Program-made: the position numbers and the translations under genes | NCBI RefSeq assembly: GCF_023278365.1 | Contig: NZ_CP075338.1 | Coordinates: 3,162,001 to 3,226,000, forward strand | Source of the DNA: Epilithonimonas zeae | Lineage (GTDB): Bacteria > Bacteroidota > Bacteroidia > Flavobacteriales > Weeksellaceae | Direction: 5' to 3' | Length of the DNA: 64,000 nucleotides | Notes under the pieces: generated by a model | Told to the model about the DNA's origin: nothing | Databases searched by the model: none | Seen by the model: the letters and a program-made list of their open reading frames with translations, nothing else | Shown here: piece by piece, positions 16,255 to 25,737 of the stretch | How the letters are laid out: each line of letters starts with the position of its first letter | Numbering within the stretch: position 1 is the first letter of the stretch

Positions 16255-18399
16255 ATGGCAATTTTAGGCGAAATTAGAAAGAGATCATGGCTTCTGTTAG
16301 GTGTAATAGCCTTAGGGTTGGTGTCGTTTCTTTTCAACGCAGATACTTTTGATAAGATGTTCTCAAAAAACCCGAATGTTTTTGGTAAAGTGAATGGCGA
16401 AGATATTACAAGAGATGAGTACAACGACCAGTTATTCATCATGCAGCAACAGGCTCAGCAGCAGGGTCAACCTACAAAAGGTCTTGAAGAGCAGGCTTGG
16501 CAGATTCTTGTACAGTCAAAATTAATCAAACAGCAGTTTGATAAAATGGGTCTTCAGTTGACTGATGATATTTTCTGGAGCCAATTGCAATATGATCCAA
16601 TGTTCGCTCAGAATCAACAATATTTTGATGAGAAAGGTAATTTCAAACTTCAGGAAATTAAATCTGAAATAGAAAAGGCACAAGCGTCTAGCCCTGAAAA
16701 TTATTCTTATTGGTTGAAAAATAAAAAGTCTATCGAGTACAGAATGATGGCCAGAATGTTATTCGGAAATATCACTTCAGGAATCACAACCAGCAAAAAA
16801 GAAGCTGAATTGATGATCAAATTCCGTGATGATATGGCAAACATCGATTTTGTGAAAGTTGACTACCTTGAGTTTGCTAAAAAGAATAACGTAAAAGTGA
16901 CGACTCAAGATCTTGCAGATTATATCAAATTGCATCCAACAAGATTCAAAGCTACGGCTAGCAGAAATTTGGCTTATGCTTATTTCCCAGCTGCACCAAG
17001 TGCTCAGGATGATGCTGCAACTTTGAACGAAATCAACAAATTATACCTTAAAGGAACAGATGCTTCTAATGGAGCAGAAAATTTCCAGAATACAAAGAAC
17101 GATTCTATGTTCGTAGAATTGAATTCTGATGTACCTTTCATTCCTCAGTATGTAAGCCCTGCTCAATTGCCAGCTGAATTGAAAGATAAAATTGCAACTG
17201 CAGCGATTGGACAAACTTTTGGTCCTTATAAAGAGCAAACGCTTTATGTTGTTTCTAAATTGCTAGATAAAAAAGCGTCTGATTCTACATTGTCAAAACA
17301 TATCTTGATTGGATACAAAGGAGCGGAAAGATCTACAGCAACCAGAACAAAAGAAGCAGCGAAGAAAACTGCAGATAGTTTGTTAGCAGTAATCAAAGCT
17401 GATCCTACAAAATTCGCTGAAGGACTAAAATTGTCTGATGAGCCAAATGCCGTAGAAAGAAACGGAAGTGTGGGTTGGACAACACCAGCAAGTCAGTTTG
17501 CGCCAGGTTATTTAAGCTTTTTAGCAAATAATCCTAAAGGAGCAACTGGATTACAAGAAACAGCTTTCGGATACCATATCATCAATATTGAAGATAAAAA
17601 AAGTGGTGCTATGACTTATAAAATTGCACACTTAGCTAAAAATATCAAAGCTTCTGACAAAACAGAAAATCAAGTTCTTACTCAGGCAACGAGATTTATT
17701 CAACAAACTGAAGGTAAAAGTTTCAATCAATTCAAAAGCTTAGCTGAGAAAAACAAATACAGATTTGATAATCCTAAAACAGTTGGTCGTTTCCAAGGAA
17801 CGCTTCCAGGTCTTAACACAGACAAGGATGGAGATGTGATTGCGTGGGCTTTCGATAAGAAAAGAAATATTGGAGATACAGATATCTTCACAGTGGAAGG
17901 AACAGGTGACAGAATTGTGGCTTACGTTGTAGGAAAACAGGATGAAGGTCTTGCTGATCCGGAAACTGTAAGAGATCAAATTGAGCCAATTGTAAAAAAT
18001 AAAGTTCTTGCTAAGAAAATCATTGAGAAAATCAACTCAGGGAAGTATTCTACTCTTGACCAAGCAGCGAAAGCATTTGGAACTACAAAAGGAAATGCAG
18101 ATGTTAACTTGTTCAACCCAGCTGTAAATGGCGCTATGGAACCTAAAGTTGCAGGTGCAGCATTTGGAGTAGCAACAAACAAATTGTCTCAGCCAGTTGA
18201 AGGGATGACAGGTGTTTATCTGGTGGTTAAAAAATCTGTTAAGACTAACAAATTGCCAGGTGATATCAAACAGATTACAGAATCTATCAACCAGCAAAAC
18301 TCTCAGCAGTTTACAGGTGCATTCTTGAAGAGTCTTCAGGATAATGCTAACATCAAAGATTTTAGAATCGAAGTTTGGGATAAGGCAGCTCAGCAATAA
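16255..18399 (+). CDS. PpiD-like periplasmic peptidyl-prolyl isomerase
   Basis: The 714-residue protein is anchored by one N-terminal helix (residues about 11-28, preceded by KRS) and faces the periplasm. A SurA/PpiD N-domain (GKVNGEDITRDEYNDQL onward, residues 45-200) is followed by a parvulin domain near residues 343-445 (SKHILIGYKG, GSVGWTTPASQFAPG, TAFGYHIINIED), then a second parvulin-like, degenerate region. It should help fold outer-membrane and secreted proteins leaving the Sec channel. The length matches flavobacterial PpiD homologues rather than the 620-residue E. coli protein. Confidence 0.9.
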   Translation: MAILGEIRKRSWLLLGVIALGLVSFLFNADTFDKMFSKNPNVFGKVNGEDITRDEYNDQLFIMQQQAQQQGQPTKGLEEQAWQILVQSKLIKQQFDKMGLQLTDDIFWSQLQYDPMFAQNQQYFDEKGNFKLQEIKSEIEKAQASSPENYSYWLKNKKSIEYRMMARMLFGNITSGITTSKKEAELMIKFRDDMANIDFVKVDYLEFAKKNNVKVTTQDLADYIKLHPTRFKATASRNLAYAYFPAAPSAQDDAATLNEINKLYLKGTDASNGAENFQNTKNDSMFVELNSDVPFIPQYVSPAQLPAELKDKIATAAIGQTFGPYKEQTLYVVSKLLDKKASDSTLSKHILIGYKGAERSTATRTKEAAKKTADSLLAVIKADPTKFAEGLKLSDEPNAVERNGSVGWTTPASQFAPGYLSFLANNPKGATGLQETAFGYHIINIEDKKSGAMTYKIAHLAKNIKASDKTENQVLTQATRFIQQTEGKSFNQFKSLAEKNKYRFDNPKTVGRFQGTLPGLNTDKDGDVIAWAFDKKRNIGDTDIFTVEGTGDRIVAYVVGKQDEGLADPETVRDQIEPIVKNKVLAKKIIEKINSGKYSTLDQAAKAFGTTKGNADVNLFNPAVNGAMEPKVAGAAFGVATNKLSQPVEGMTGVYLVVKKSVKTNKLPGDIKQITESINQQNSQQFTGAFLKSLQDNANIKDFRIEVWDKAAQQ

Positions 18400-18424
18400 T
18401 TTCCCAACATTTATCAATATAAAC

Positions 18425-18457
18425 AAAAGCGGCATAATTGTCGCTTTTGTTGTTTTT
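18425..18457 (+). terminator. Terminator after the PpiD-like gene
   Basis: AAAAGCGGCA pairs with TGTCGCTTTT (one G-T pair) around loop TAAT and is followed by a T-rich tract. Confidence 0.75.
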
Positions 18458-18487
18458 TATTTATATCAATTATAAACCCAATATTCT

Positions 18488-18495
18488 TATATTTG
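18488..18495 (+). promoter_or_regulatory. Putative -7 box of the MCE operon
   Basis: TATATTTG fits TAnnTTTG and lies 25 bases before the GTG start of the MCE gene, just after a terminator. No TTG is at -33. Confidence 0.45.
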
Positions 18496-18520
18496 CTAAT
18501 TAGTAAAACCCAAATAAAAC

Positions 18521-19474
18521 GTGAAGTTAAGTAAAGAATTAAAAACAGGATTAATCGCTATATTCGCCATAATTGGTTTCGTTGTACTTTATCAGTTTAT
18601 GAAAGGAAAAAACCTTTTTACAACAGATAATGCTTTCTATGCCAAGTATGATAATGTAGAAGGACTTTCTGTTTCCAATCCGGTTTCTATAAATGGATTG
18701 AAGGTAGGACAAGTAGATGAGATAAAACCGATAACTACAAAAGATGGCAGATTACATTTTGTTGTTAAGTTGACAATAGATGATAATTTTGAGTTTTCAA
18801 AAAATTCTACATTAGAGATTTTTGAACCAGGATTGATGTCTGGGAAAGAAATGAAAATCAATCTTGCTTATGGAGGAGGAATTGCAAAAGATGGTGATAC
18901 GCTGAAAGGAAATTATCAATTGTCTATGCTTAACTCTCTTTCTTCACAAGTAAAACCAGTTAAAGATCAACTTTCCGGAGTACTACTGAAGTTGGATTCA
19001 ACTTTAGCAAGTACAAACAAAATTGTCGATGAGCAAAACAGAAGAGAGATCAAATTATTATTAATGAATCTCAACAGAACCATCGAGTCTTTCAAAGGCG
19101 CATCTGACAGAACAAATGCTATCCTTGCCAACAATGAAAAAGGTCTGCACGAAGTTGTGGCTAATGCTAACAATGCGATGATGACAGCCAATAAAACTTT
19201 GGATAAATTTGGATCTGTTGCAGAACGTGTAGATATTGATAAACTGAACGGCACAATTGACCAATTCAACCAAACCGCAGGGAAACTGAATAACGTTATT
19301 TCCGGCATACAAAACGGTGAAGGTTCTCTTGGTAAATTGGCGAAAGATGAAGAGCTTTACAATAATCTTGAAAAGACTTCTAAAAACCTGAATGCTCTGG
19401 TAGAAGATTTCAAGGCTAATCCGAAAAGATATGTGAACTTCTCGGTTTTTGGTAAAAACGCTGATAAAAAATAA
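18521..19474 (+). CDS. MCE/MlaD-family lipid transport protein
   Basis: The 317-residue protein begins at GTG. It has one N-terminal membrane helix (residues about 10-27), a single MCE domain (about 37-117; YDNVEGLSVSNPVSINGLKVGQV) and a long helical C-terminal region with coiled-coil character (residues 130-290). MlaD-type proteins form hexameric rings that carry phospholipids between the two membranes with an MlaFE ABC transporter, which is not in the window. It ends three bases before the next gene, so both are cotranscribed. Confidence 0.88.
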   Translation: MKLSKELKTGLIAIFAIIGFVVLYQFMKGKNLFTTDNAFYAKYDNVEGLSVSNPVSINGLKVGQVDEIKPITTKDGRLHFVVKLTIDDNFEFSKNSTLEIFEPGLMSGKEMKINLAYGGGIAKDGDTLKGNYQLSMLNSLSSQVKPVKDQLSGVLLKLDSTLASTNKIVDEQNRREIKLLLMNLNRTIESFKGASDRTNAILANNEKGLHEVVANANNAMMTANKTLDKFGSVAERVDIDKLNGTIDQFNQTAGKLNNVISGIQNGEGSLGKLAKDEELYNNLEKTSKNLNALVEDFKANPKRYVNFSVFGKNADKK

Positions 19475-19477
19475 TCT

Positions 19478-20794
19478 ATGCAATATATTGACAATGTAAT
19501 ATTTCTGATTTTATTGATTGCAGGTTTCGGCTTATTTGCTAAAAGCCTGAAAGAATTATATCGCAATATAAAACTCGGAAGAGAAATTGACCGAACCGAC
19601 AGAAAAGCGGAACGCTGGGCAATAATGACCAGAGTGGCGCTAGGACAGAGCAAAATGGTGAAACGTCCTATTGCAGGGATTTTACACATTTTCGTTTATG
19701 TTGGGTTTGTCATTATCAATATCGAGTTATTAGAAATTATCATTGATGGTATTTTTGGAACGCACAGATTTTTGCAAAGTGTTTTAGGAGATTCTTTCTA
19801 TGCATTTTTCACAGGATTTTTAGAAATTTTAGCGGCTTTGGTTGTCTTAGCAGTGGTCGTATTTTTTATCAGAAGAAATTTCTATGGTGTCAAAAGATTA
19901 ACGATGAAAGAATTATTCGGTTGGCCAAAACAAGATGCCAATTGGATCTTGATTATTGAGTTTGCTTTGATGGTTGCTTTCTTCACAATGAACGGAGCAG
20001 ATTTCTATGCAGATTCAACTCGTTTCAGTTCAAACTTTCCAATCTCAAAACATCTATTTCCATTCTTTGGAAATTTCAGTATAGAAACACTTCATATTTT
20101 TGAAAAATCAGCTTGGTGGTTTCATTTTGTCGGCATTCTTTTCTTTATGAATTATCTATATTATTCTAAGCACCTTCATATTATTTTAGCGTTTCCTAAT
20201 ACTTGGTTTGCGAATCTTGAGAAAAAAGGGAAATTCAATAATCTGGATTCTGTAACTAAAGAAATCAAGTTAATGATGGATCCGAATGCTGATCCTTATG
20301 CAGCTCCTGCAGAAGGCGAGGCAGAAATTCCTTCAAAATTCGGAGCAGAAGATATTTTTGATCTGAATCAACATCAATTGATGAGCGCTTATTCTTGTAC
20401 CGAATGTGGAAGATGTACTTCGGTTTGTCCGGCTAATATCACTGGCAAAAAATTATCTCCAAGATTGATTATGATGAAAACCAGAGATCGTCTGGAAGAA
20501 GTCGGAAAAAACCTTAATAAAAACGGAGGTAAGTTCGTCGATGATGGCAAAAAGCTACTGAACGATTATATTACCAAAGAAGAACTTTGGGCTTGTACGA
20601 CTTGTAACGCTTGTGTAGAAGCTTGTCCTGTTTTGATTGATCCACTTTCCATCATTTTTGAAATGAGGAGATTCTTGGTAATGGAACAATCTGCAGCACC
20701 ACAAGAATTAAACTTAATGATGACAAACGTCGAAAATAATGCTGCACCTTGGCAATATAATCAGGCTGACAGATTGAATTGGGCTAACGATTAA
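19478..20794 (+). CDS. Membrane-bound HdrC-like 4Fe-4S protein
   Basis: The 438-residue protein has about five membrane segments (residues 2-20, 65-85, 100-130, 155-175, 215-235) and a cytoplasmic ferredoxin domain. That domain carries two 4Fe-4S clusters: CTECGRCTSVCP near residue 306 and CTTCNACVEACP near residue 373. The arrangement resembles a fused HdrE-like cytochrome and HdrC subunit, or GlpC. It probably moves electrons between quinone and the soluble partner encoded next. The electron donor is unknown. Confidence 0.85.
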   Translation: MQYIDNVIFLILLIAGFGLFAKSLKELYRNIKLGREIDRTDRKAERWAIMTRVALGQSKMVKRPIAGILHIFVYVGFVIINIELLEIIIDGIFGTHRFLQSVLGDSFYAFFTGFLEILAALVVLAVVVFFIRRNFYGVKRLTMKELFGWPKQDANWILIIEFALMVAFFTMNGADFYADSTRFSSNFPISKHLFPFFGNFSIETLHIFEKSAWWFHFVGILFFMNYLYYSKHLHIILAFPNTWFANLEKKGKFNNLDSVTKEIKLMMDPNADPYAAPAEGEAEIPSKFGAEDIFDLNQHQLMSAYSCTECGRCTSVCPANITGKKLSPRLIMMKTRDRLEEVGKNLNKNGGKFVDDGKKLLNDYITKEELWACTTCNACVEACPVLIDPLSIIFEMRRFLVMEQSAAPQELNLMMTNVENNAAPWQYNQADRLNWAND

Positions 20795-20844
20795 TTTTGA
20801 AGTAAAAGTACATCTTACATTAATACAAAATACATTTATAACAA

Positions 20845-21630
20845 ATGGATTTCACTATAAAAACAATGGCAGATTATGCTGCTGAAGGCAAATCTCCCGA
20901 AGTTCTCTTCTGGGTAGGTTGCGCTGGAAGTTTTGATGATCGTGCGAAAAAAATAACACGGGCATTCTGCAAAATCCTTAATAAAATCAATGTGGAATTT
21001 GCTGTTCTGGGACAAGAAGAATCTTGTACGGGCGATCCTGCAAAACGTGCCGGAAACGAGTTTGTCTTCCAAATGATGGCTTTGACCAACATCGAAGTTC
21101 TGAATGCTTACGAAGTCAAAAAAATAGTTACAGCCTGTCCGCATTGTTTCAATACTTTGAAGAACGAATATCCAAGTCTTGGCGGAAATTATCAAGTTTT
21201 GCATCATACTCAATTCCTGAAAGATTTGATGAATGAAGGCCGATTGAAAATCGAAGGCGGAAGTTTCAAAGGAAAAAAAATCACATTCCACGATCCTTGT
21301 TACCTTGGAAGAGCTAATGACGAATATGAAGCGCCAAGAATGCTTTTGGAAAAACTTGATGCAGAATTAGTAGAAATGAAGCGTTGCAAAACCAATGGAC
21401 TATGTTGTGGAGCTGGTGGGGCGCAAATGTTTAAAGAACCTGAAAAAGGAAATAAAGACATCAATATCGAAAGAACAGAAGAAGCACTTTCATTCGAACC
21501 TAAAGTGATTGCTACTGGTTGTCCGTTTTGTAATACAATGATGACAGATGGTGTGAAGCACTTCAATAAAAATACAGAAGTAGAAGTTAAAGATATTGTA
21601 GAACTTTTGGCAGAAGCGGAAGATCTCTGA
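20845..21630 (+). CDS. HdrB-like CCG-domain iron-sulfur protein
   Basis: The 261-residue protein has two cysteine-rich CCG domains, the signature of HdrB, GlpC, LutA and SdhE subunits. The first is GCAGSFDDR, SCTGDPAKRAG and CPHCF; the second is CYLGRANDEYEAPR, CCGAGGAQMF and CPFCN. The second is complete; the first has a variant CAG start. Such domains bind a noncubane 4Fe-4S cluster. It follows the membrane iron-sulfur gene after 50 bases, and the two probably form one complex. Confidence 0.87.
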   Translation: MDFTIKTMADYAAEGKSPEVLFWVGCAGSFDDRAKKITRAFCKILNKINVEFAVLGQEESCTGDPAKRAGNEFVFQMMALTNIEVLNAYEVKKIVTACPHCFNTLKNEYPSLGGNYQVLHHTQFLKDLMNEGRLKIEGGSFKGKKITFHDPCYLGRANDEYEAPRMLLEKLDAELVEMKRCKTNGLCCGAGGAQMFKEPEKGNKDINIERTEEALSFEPKVIATGCPFCNTMMTDGVKHFNKNTEVEVKDIVELLAEAEDL

Positions 21631-21658
21631 TTAATTCTTTGGTTTTGATTTATTATTC

Positions 21659-22795
21659 ATGAAAAGTAAATGGACATTTTCTTTTTTCTTTTTGTTACCT
21701 GTTTTATTTGTTCTTTGTCTTTGGAATTATAATAATAGAGTCTATGATTGGGATATGCCAGGCTATATTGGCAGTATGTACACTTCTCAATATCCCAACA
21801 ATCCAGAAAAAGTAAAAGAATTAACCTTTAGTTCCATACAAAAAGAAGCGCCAATAGATCAATATAATGATGTTATTGGCAAAAATCCTAAAGATGTTGC
21901 AAGACAATATTTTGAAAAAAGTACCAAAGCTTTTTCCGAACAACTTCCTTATTTTCAGATAAAAGTCGGGTATAATCTTGCAATTACCATTTTATACAAA
22001 ATAGGTTTTACTGCCCCTATGTCGGTTCTTTTTTTGAGCCTTCTCTCGTATTTTTTCTCAGGAATACTTTTGTTTTTTGTATTTAAGATTATTTTTCCAA
22101 ATAACATTTTAATAGTTTTTTTCATAACATTGGCAATTTTATTATTACCACCTATGACATATATGGCCAGAGTTTCTACACCAGATATGTTTATTCTGCA
22201 ATTTTTATTAATCTTTATGATAGGATTGTTTAGCCGGTGGAAAAGATGGATAATGTTTTCCATTTTATTTGCGATTACTTTTATAAGACCAGATTATATT
22301 ACGTTTACATTGACTTATCTTATTACTGATTTTCTTTTTAATTTTTATGAAAGAAAGAAAATAAATTTTAATGTTATTTTACAAACAAGTATTCTCTTTT
22401 TCTTATATATTTTCATAGTGAAGTTTTATCATTACCCAGGTTGGAAAAATCTTTTCTATGATTCTTTTATTTGCAGACGACCAATTATTTCTGAAGAACT
22501 TGCAGACTTTGGGATAACTGATTATTTAAGAATATTATTAAGAAAAATTATCTATTTTAAGAAAGTAAGTTTAATTGCATTTGGTAGTCTAGGATTGATT
22601 TTCTATCTATCGAAAGATAAGTGGACAAGATTTTATTCAGTTTTTATTTTTGCTAATATCTATATCAAATTTGTTTTTTTTCCACATTCTTCTGGACTAA
22701 GATTTTTCTTTGGATTTATTTTATTATTACTAATCATGCTGATGTATTCTATCAGTCAAAGATATAATCGGTATGAACTCGATAAAAATTCTTAA
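21659..22795 (+). CDS. Polytopic membrane protein, GT-C-like
   Basis: The 378-residue protein has about nine or ten membrane helices, beginning with residues 7-22, and a periplasmic-looking loop at about 30-105. A short DWDMP motif follows the first helix, as in GT-C glycosyltransferases where an Asp is catalytic. I do not recognise the family. It starts 28 bases after the iron-sulfur gene and is two genes upstream of a glycosyltransferase, so a surface-glycan role is possible. The GC content is lower than in its neighbours, suggesting relaxed constraint or transfer. Confidence 0.6.
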   Translation: MKSKWTFSFFFLLPVLFVLCLWNYNNRVYDWDMPGYIGSMYTSQYPNNPEKVKELTFSSIQKEAPIDQYNDVIGKNPKDVARQYFEKSTKAFSEQLPYFQIKVGYNLAITILYKIGFTAPMSVLFLSLLSYFFSGILLFFVFKIIFPNNILIVFFITLAILLLPPMTYMARVSTPDMFILQFLLIFMIGLFSRWKRWIMFSILFAITFIRPDYITFTLTYLITDFLFNFYERKKINFNVILQTSILFFLYIFIVKFYHYPGWKNLFYDSFICRRPIISEELADFGITDYLRILLRKIIYFKKVSLIAFGSLGLIFYLSKDKWTRFYSVFIFANIYIKFVFFPHSSGLRFFFGFILLLLIMLMYSISQRYNRYELDKNS

Positions 22796-22819
22796 TTTTA
22801 CTTATTTAAAATCATTATA

Positions 22820-23308
22820 ATGAAAATCGAGGCATCCAGTATTGTAGAAACAAACGATTACCGTGTAATTATATATCCAGCGTCTAGACCCTTTACAGCA
22901 AAAGAGAGTAAAGTGATTGCAGAGAGATTGTATGATTTCTTGGGCGATTGGGCAGCTCACGGAAAAGAATTATCTTCTTCTTTCAAAATTGAAAAAAATC
23001 AATTTATTATTATTTGTGTTGACGAAGAGAAAGAAGCAGCTTCTGGCTGTAGTATAGATGCACTTGGGAAAGTAATGAGAGAGCTGGACGCCCAATTTGA
23101 TCTTGGATTATTTGATAGGATGAAAGCAAGCTACGTAGAAAATGGAGAGGTGAAAACTTTGAAATTATCAGACTTTAAAAGTAAGATTAGAAATGGTGAA
23201 ATATCAAAAGATATCGAGGTTTTCGATTTCTCTAAAAACACTTACCTAGACTTTCTTAGTCACTTCTTACAACCTTTTGCAAGAAGTTGGGCTTCAACAA
23301 TTTCTTAA
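22820..23308 (+). CDS. Conserved flavobacterial protein, not an ABC ATPase
   Basis: The 162-residue soluble protein is highly structured with short strands and helices (TNDYRVIIYPASRPFTAKES, FIIICVDEEKEAASGCSID, FDRMKASYVENGEV). Homologues in public records are often labelled ABC transporter ATPase, as far as I recall, but no Walker A, signature or Walker B motif is present here. A Cys lies near residue 77 (SGCS). The function is unknown. It sits 24 bases after the membrane gene in a plus-strand run. Confidence 0.7.
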   Translation: MKIEASSIVETNDYRVIIYPASRPFTAKESKVIAERLYDFLGDWAAHGKELSSSFKIEKNQFIIICVDEEKEAASGCSIDALGKVMRELDAQFDLGLFDRMKASYVENGEVKTLKLSDFKSKIRNGEISKDIEVFDFSKNTYLDFLSHFLQPFARSWASTIS

Positions 23309-23344
23309 TCTTTAATTAATTTCTATTAATTTCAAAATAATACT

Positions 23345-24472
23345 TTGAAAGTACTTTTTCTGACTACGGCTCACAAATATAATGATGATCGTATATATTA
23401 TCATCAAGCAACGGAACTTGTGAAACGAGGTTTTGATGTGAAAATTTGTAGTTTGTGTTCAGATTTCCAAGGAGATTTTAATAATATTAAAATCGAATCT
23501 TATCCAATTCTGGATTCTAATGCAAAAGAAAAAATTAATACTTTTCTGAAGGTTTGTCAGGATTATCAGCCGGATTCTATTATTTGCTCAGAGCCTCTTG
23601 CTGTCATTGCAGCAGGAAAATTCAACAAAAAGAAAAAAACAAATATCACTTATGATATTACAGAATGGTATCCATCTTTTAGGATGATAGAAGAATATTC
23701 TATCTTTTTAAGATTTATTCACGCTATCAAATTTTTTCTTATCCAGATTTATGCAGGCTTCTTAAGTCATAATTTTATTTTTGGCGAGAAAACAAAAAAA
23801 TTTCCATTAGCATATTTTTTTCCATTTAAAAAAAGTATGATTCTGCCTTATTACCCAGATCATATTTATATTCATGAAAATAAAAAAAGTTTAGATCCTA
23901 ATAAAATAAATCTTTGTTATACAGGAGTTTTCTCAAAAGAAAAGGGAATTGGCAATTTCTTTGAAACGGTCAATCAATTACAACAAGAAAGACCGAATTT
24001 ACAAATTGACATTACATTGATTGGTGGTTCTCGCAGGAAGAAAGACGAAGATTATTTTTCAGAATTACTTAAGAAATATAATAAGTTTAATATCAATATA
24101 AAAAAGCCTACATCATTTGAAAATTTTACAAAAGCTTATGCTAATGCGGATATTTGTTTTGACTTAAGGGAAATCAGTTTGGAAAATCATCATTGTTTAC
24201 CAATTAAAATATTCTATTATGCCGCTTCTGGGAAACCTGTAATTTATACAGATTTGAAAGCTACCAGACAGTTTGTAGAAGTTTCAAAGTTTGGATTTTT
24301 GGTTGATCCTGAAAACGCTTTTCAGATTGCGGATTGTATTGGGAAATATATTGATAATCCTAATTTATATAGTACTCACGTCCATAATGCAAGAATGTTG
24401 TATGAGGAAAAATATAATTGGGATATGATTCGGGATTCTTTTGTAGATTTTGTAAAAAGCTCAATAAAATAA
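23345..24472 (+). CDS. Glycosyltransferase, group 1 type (GT4-like)
   Basis: The 375-residue protein has the two-domain GT-B layout. MKVLFLTTAHKYNDDRIYYH is an acceptor-side N-terminus and the second half carries INLCYTGVFSKEKGIGNFFE and LPIKIFYYAASGKPVIYTDL, where GT4 enzymes bind the nucleotide sugar. It should transfer a sugar to a glycan or lipid on the cytoplasmic side. The start is TTG, accepted because residue 1 begins the first beta strand with no better codon nearby. A flippase gene follows after 11 bases. Confidence 0.82.
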   Translation: MKVLFLTTAHKYNDDRIYYHQATELVKRGFDVKICSLCSDFQGDFNNIKIESYPILDSNAKEKINTFLKVCQDYQPDSIICSEPLAVIAAGKFNKKKKTNITYDITEWYPSFRMIEEYSIFLRFIHAIKFFLIQIYAGFLSHNFIFGEKTKKFPLAYFFPFKKSMILPYYPDHIYIHENKKSLDPNKINLCYTGVFSKEKGIGNFFETVNQLQQERPNLQIDITLIGGSRRKKDEDYFSELLKKYNKFNINIKKPTSFENFTKAYANADICFDLREISLENHHCLPIKIFYYAASGKPVIYTDLKATRQFVEVSKFGFLVDPENAFQIADCIGKYIDNPNLYSTHVHNARMLYEEKYNWDMIRDSFVDFVKSSIK

Positions 24473-24483
24473 AATTTCAGAGG

Positions 24484-25731
24484 ATGAATATTATCCAGAC
24501 TTTTGTTTCTCGATTCTTGATATTGATTCTCAATTTTGGTCTTGTCATCTATTCTACTAATATGTGGGGGAGTGATGGTAAAGGTATTATTTCTATTGTT
24601 ATTGCAGATCTTACGATTATCAGTTTCATTAGTAATATTTTCTCAGGAAGCAGCGTTACCTATTTTGCATCAAAATATAAATCCGAACAGATTTTATTAT
24701 ATGGATATCTTTGGTCTCTCACAGTTGGTATTTTAGTTCCACTGATACTTCTATTATTTCATGATTCAGAATACACTTTTTATCTCATAGCATTATCAAT
24801 TTTATCATCTTTATTAACTACCAATATCAATCTTTTTGTAGGGCAGAAGAATATAAAAATGTTCAATTTATACACAATTCTGCAACAAGCTGTTCATATT
24901 GTTTTTCTGATATTAATAATCTATGCTTTAGGTATTCTGTCTGTTAAGGCCTATTTTATGGCACAAATTGCATGTTGTGCAATTTTGTTTTTGGTAAGTT
25001 CTTATCAGATTCTGAAAAACTGTAGATTTTCAAAAATTAGATTCTCTGGTAAAGTCCAGAATTTACTCTTTAGCTATGGTTGGAAAACACAGCTTAGTGC
25101 ATTTATTCAATTCCTAAATTACAGGTTGTCATTTTATTTTTTAGAATTTTATAAAGGTATTGCTAGTGTTGGTATTTTCTCAATTGGTGTAGCATTCTCA
25201 GAAGCCATTTGGACAGTCAGTAGGAGTTTGTCGGTTATTCTATACTCAGATGTCGTTAATAATAGCAATGAAAACGAGATTTTGGTCAAAGCCAAAACTT
25301 CTCTCAAAATAAGTTTTCTGATCACCTTAGTATTCATTATTTTTGTTGTAATAATACCATCACAATTTTACTCGATGATATTTGGCAAAGATTTTAGTCA
25401 GACGAAAAAGATTATTTTGCTTTTGTCACCCGGTATTTTGGCAATAGCTGTAAGTAATATTATTGGTTTTTATTTTGCAGGAATTAATAAACTTCGGATA
25501 CTGAATATTAAATCTATATTTGGATTGATATTCACAGTAATAGCTTCTGTTTTTATAATTCCAAGATGGGGTATTGTAGGTGCTTGTATTGTTACATCTA
25601 TTTCATATTGCTTATCTTCGTCAGTATTATTTTGGAAATTTTATCAAATAACGGATTTTCGAATCAAAGATTTTTTCTTTTCGAAGTTGGAAATTCAAAT
25701 ATTGACTCAAAAATTATCCGGAAAAAAATAG
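24484..25731 (+). CDS. Oligosaccharide flippase (MOP/Wzx-like)
   Basis: The 415-residue protein has about 12 membrane helices evenly spaced along its length and the overall plan of polysaccharide flippases (MOP superfamily). It probably moves lipid-linked sugars to the periplasmic face. The ATG at 24484, preceded by AGAGG, is preferred to the ATG at 24418 inside the preceding gene, because the first helix then starts at residue 8. It pairs with the glycosyltransferase just upstream. No polymerase gene of the Wzy type is evident except perhaps the membrane protein at 21659. Confidence 0.78.
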   Translation: MNIIQTFVSRFLILILNFGLVIYSTNMWGSDGKGIISIVIADLTIISFISNIFSGSSVTYFASKYKSEQILLYGYLWSLTVGILVPLILLLFHDSEYTFYLIALSILSSLLTTNINLFVGQKNIKMFNLYTILQQAVHIVFLILIIYALGILSVKAYFMAQIACCAILFLVSSYQILKNCRFSKIRFSGKVQNLLFSYGWKTQLSAFIQFLNYRLSFYFLEFYKGIASVGIFSIGVAFSEAIWTVSRSLSVILYSDVVNNSNENEILVKAKTSLKISFLITLVFIIFVVIIPSQFYSMIFGKDFSQTKKIILLLSPGILAIAVSNIIGFYFAGINKLRILNIKSIFGLIFTVIASVFIIPRWGIVGACIVTSISYCLSSSVLFWKFYQITDFRIKDFFFSKLEIQILTQKLSGKK

Positions 25732-25737
25732 CGATAA

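Noticed and set aside
19478-21630. Methanogen-type heterodisulfide reductase
   Set aside because: Only the HdrC and HdrB folds are shared; no HdrA or coenzyme context exists, and such proteins are common in aerobic bacteria.
22820-23308. Possible ABC transporter ATPase
   Set aside because: No Walker A, Walker B or ABC signature motif exists in the 162 residues, and no permease gene adjoins it.
21659-25731. Complete polysaccharide biosynthesis locus
   Set aside because: Only one clear glycosyltransferase and one flippase are present; no nucleotide-sugar enzymes or Wzz/Wzy-like genes can be confirmed.
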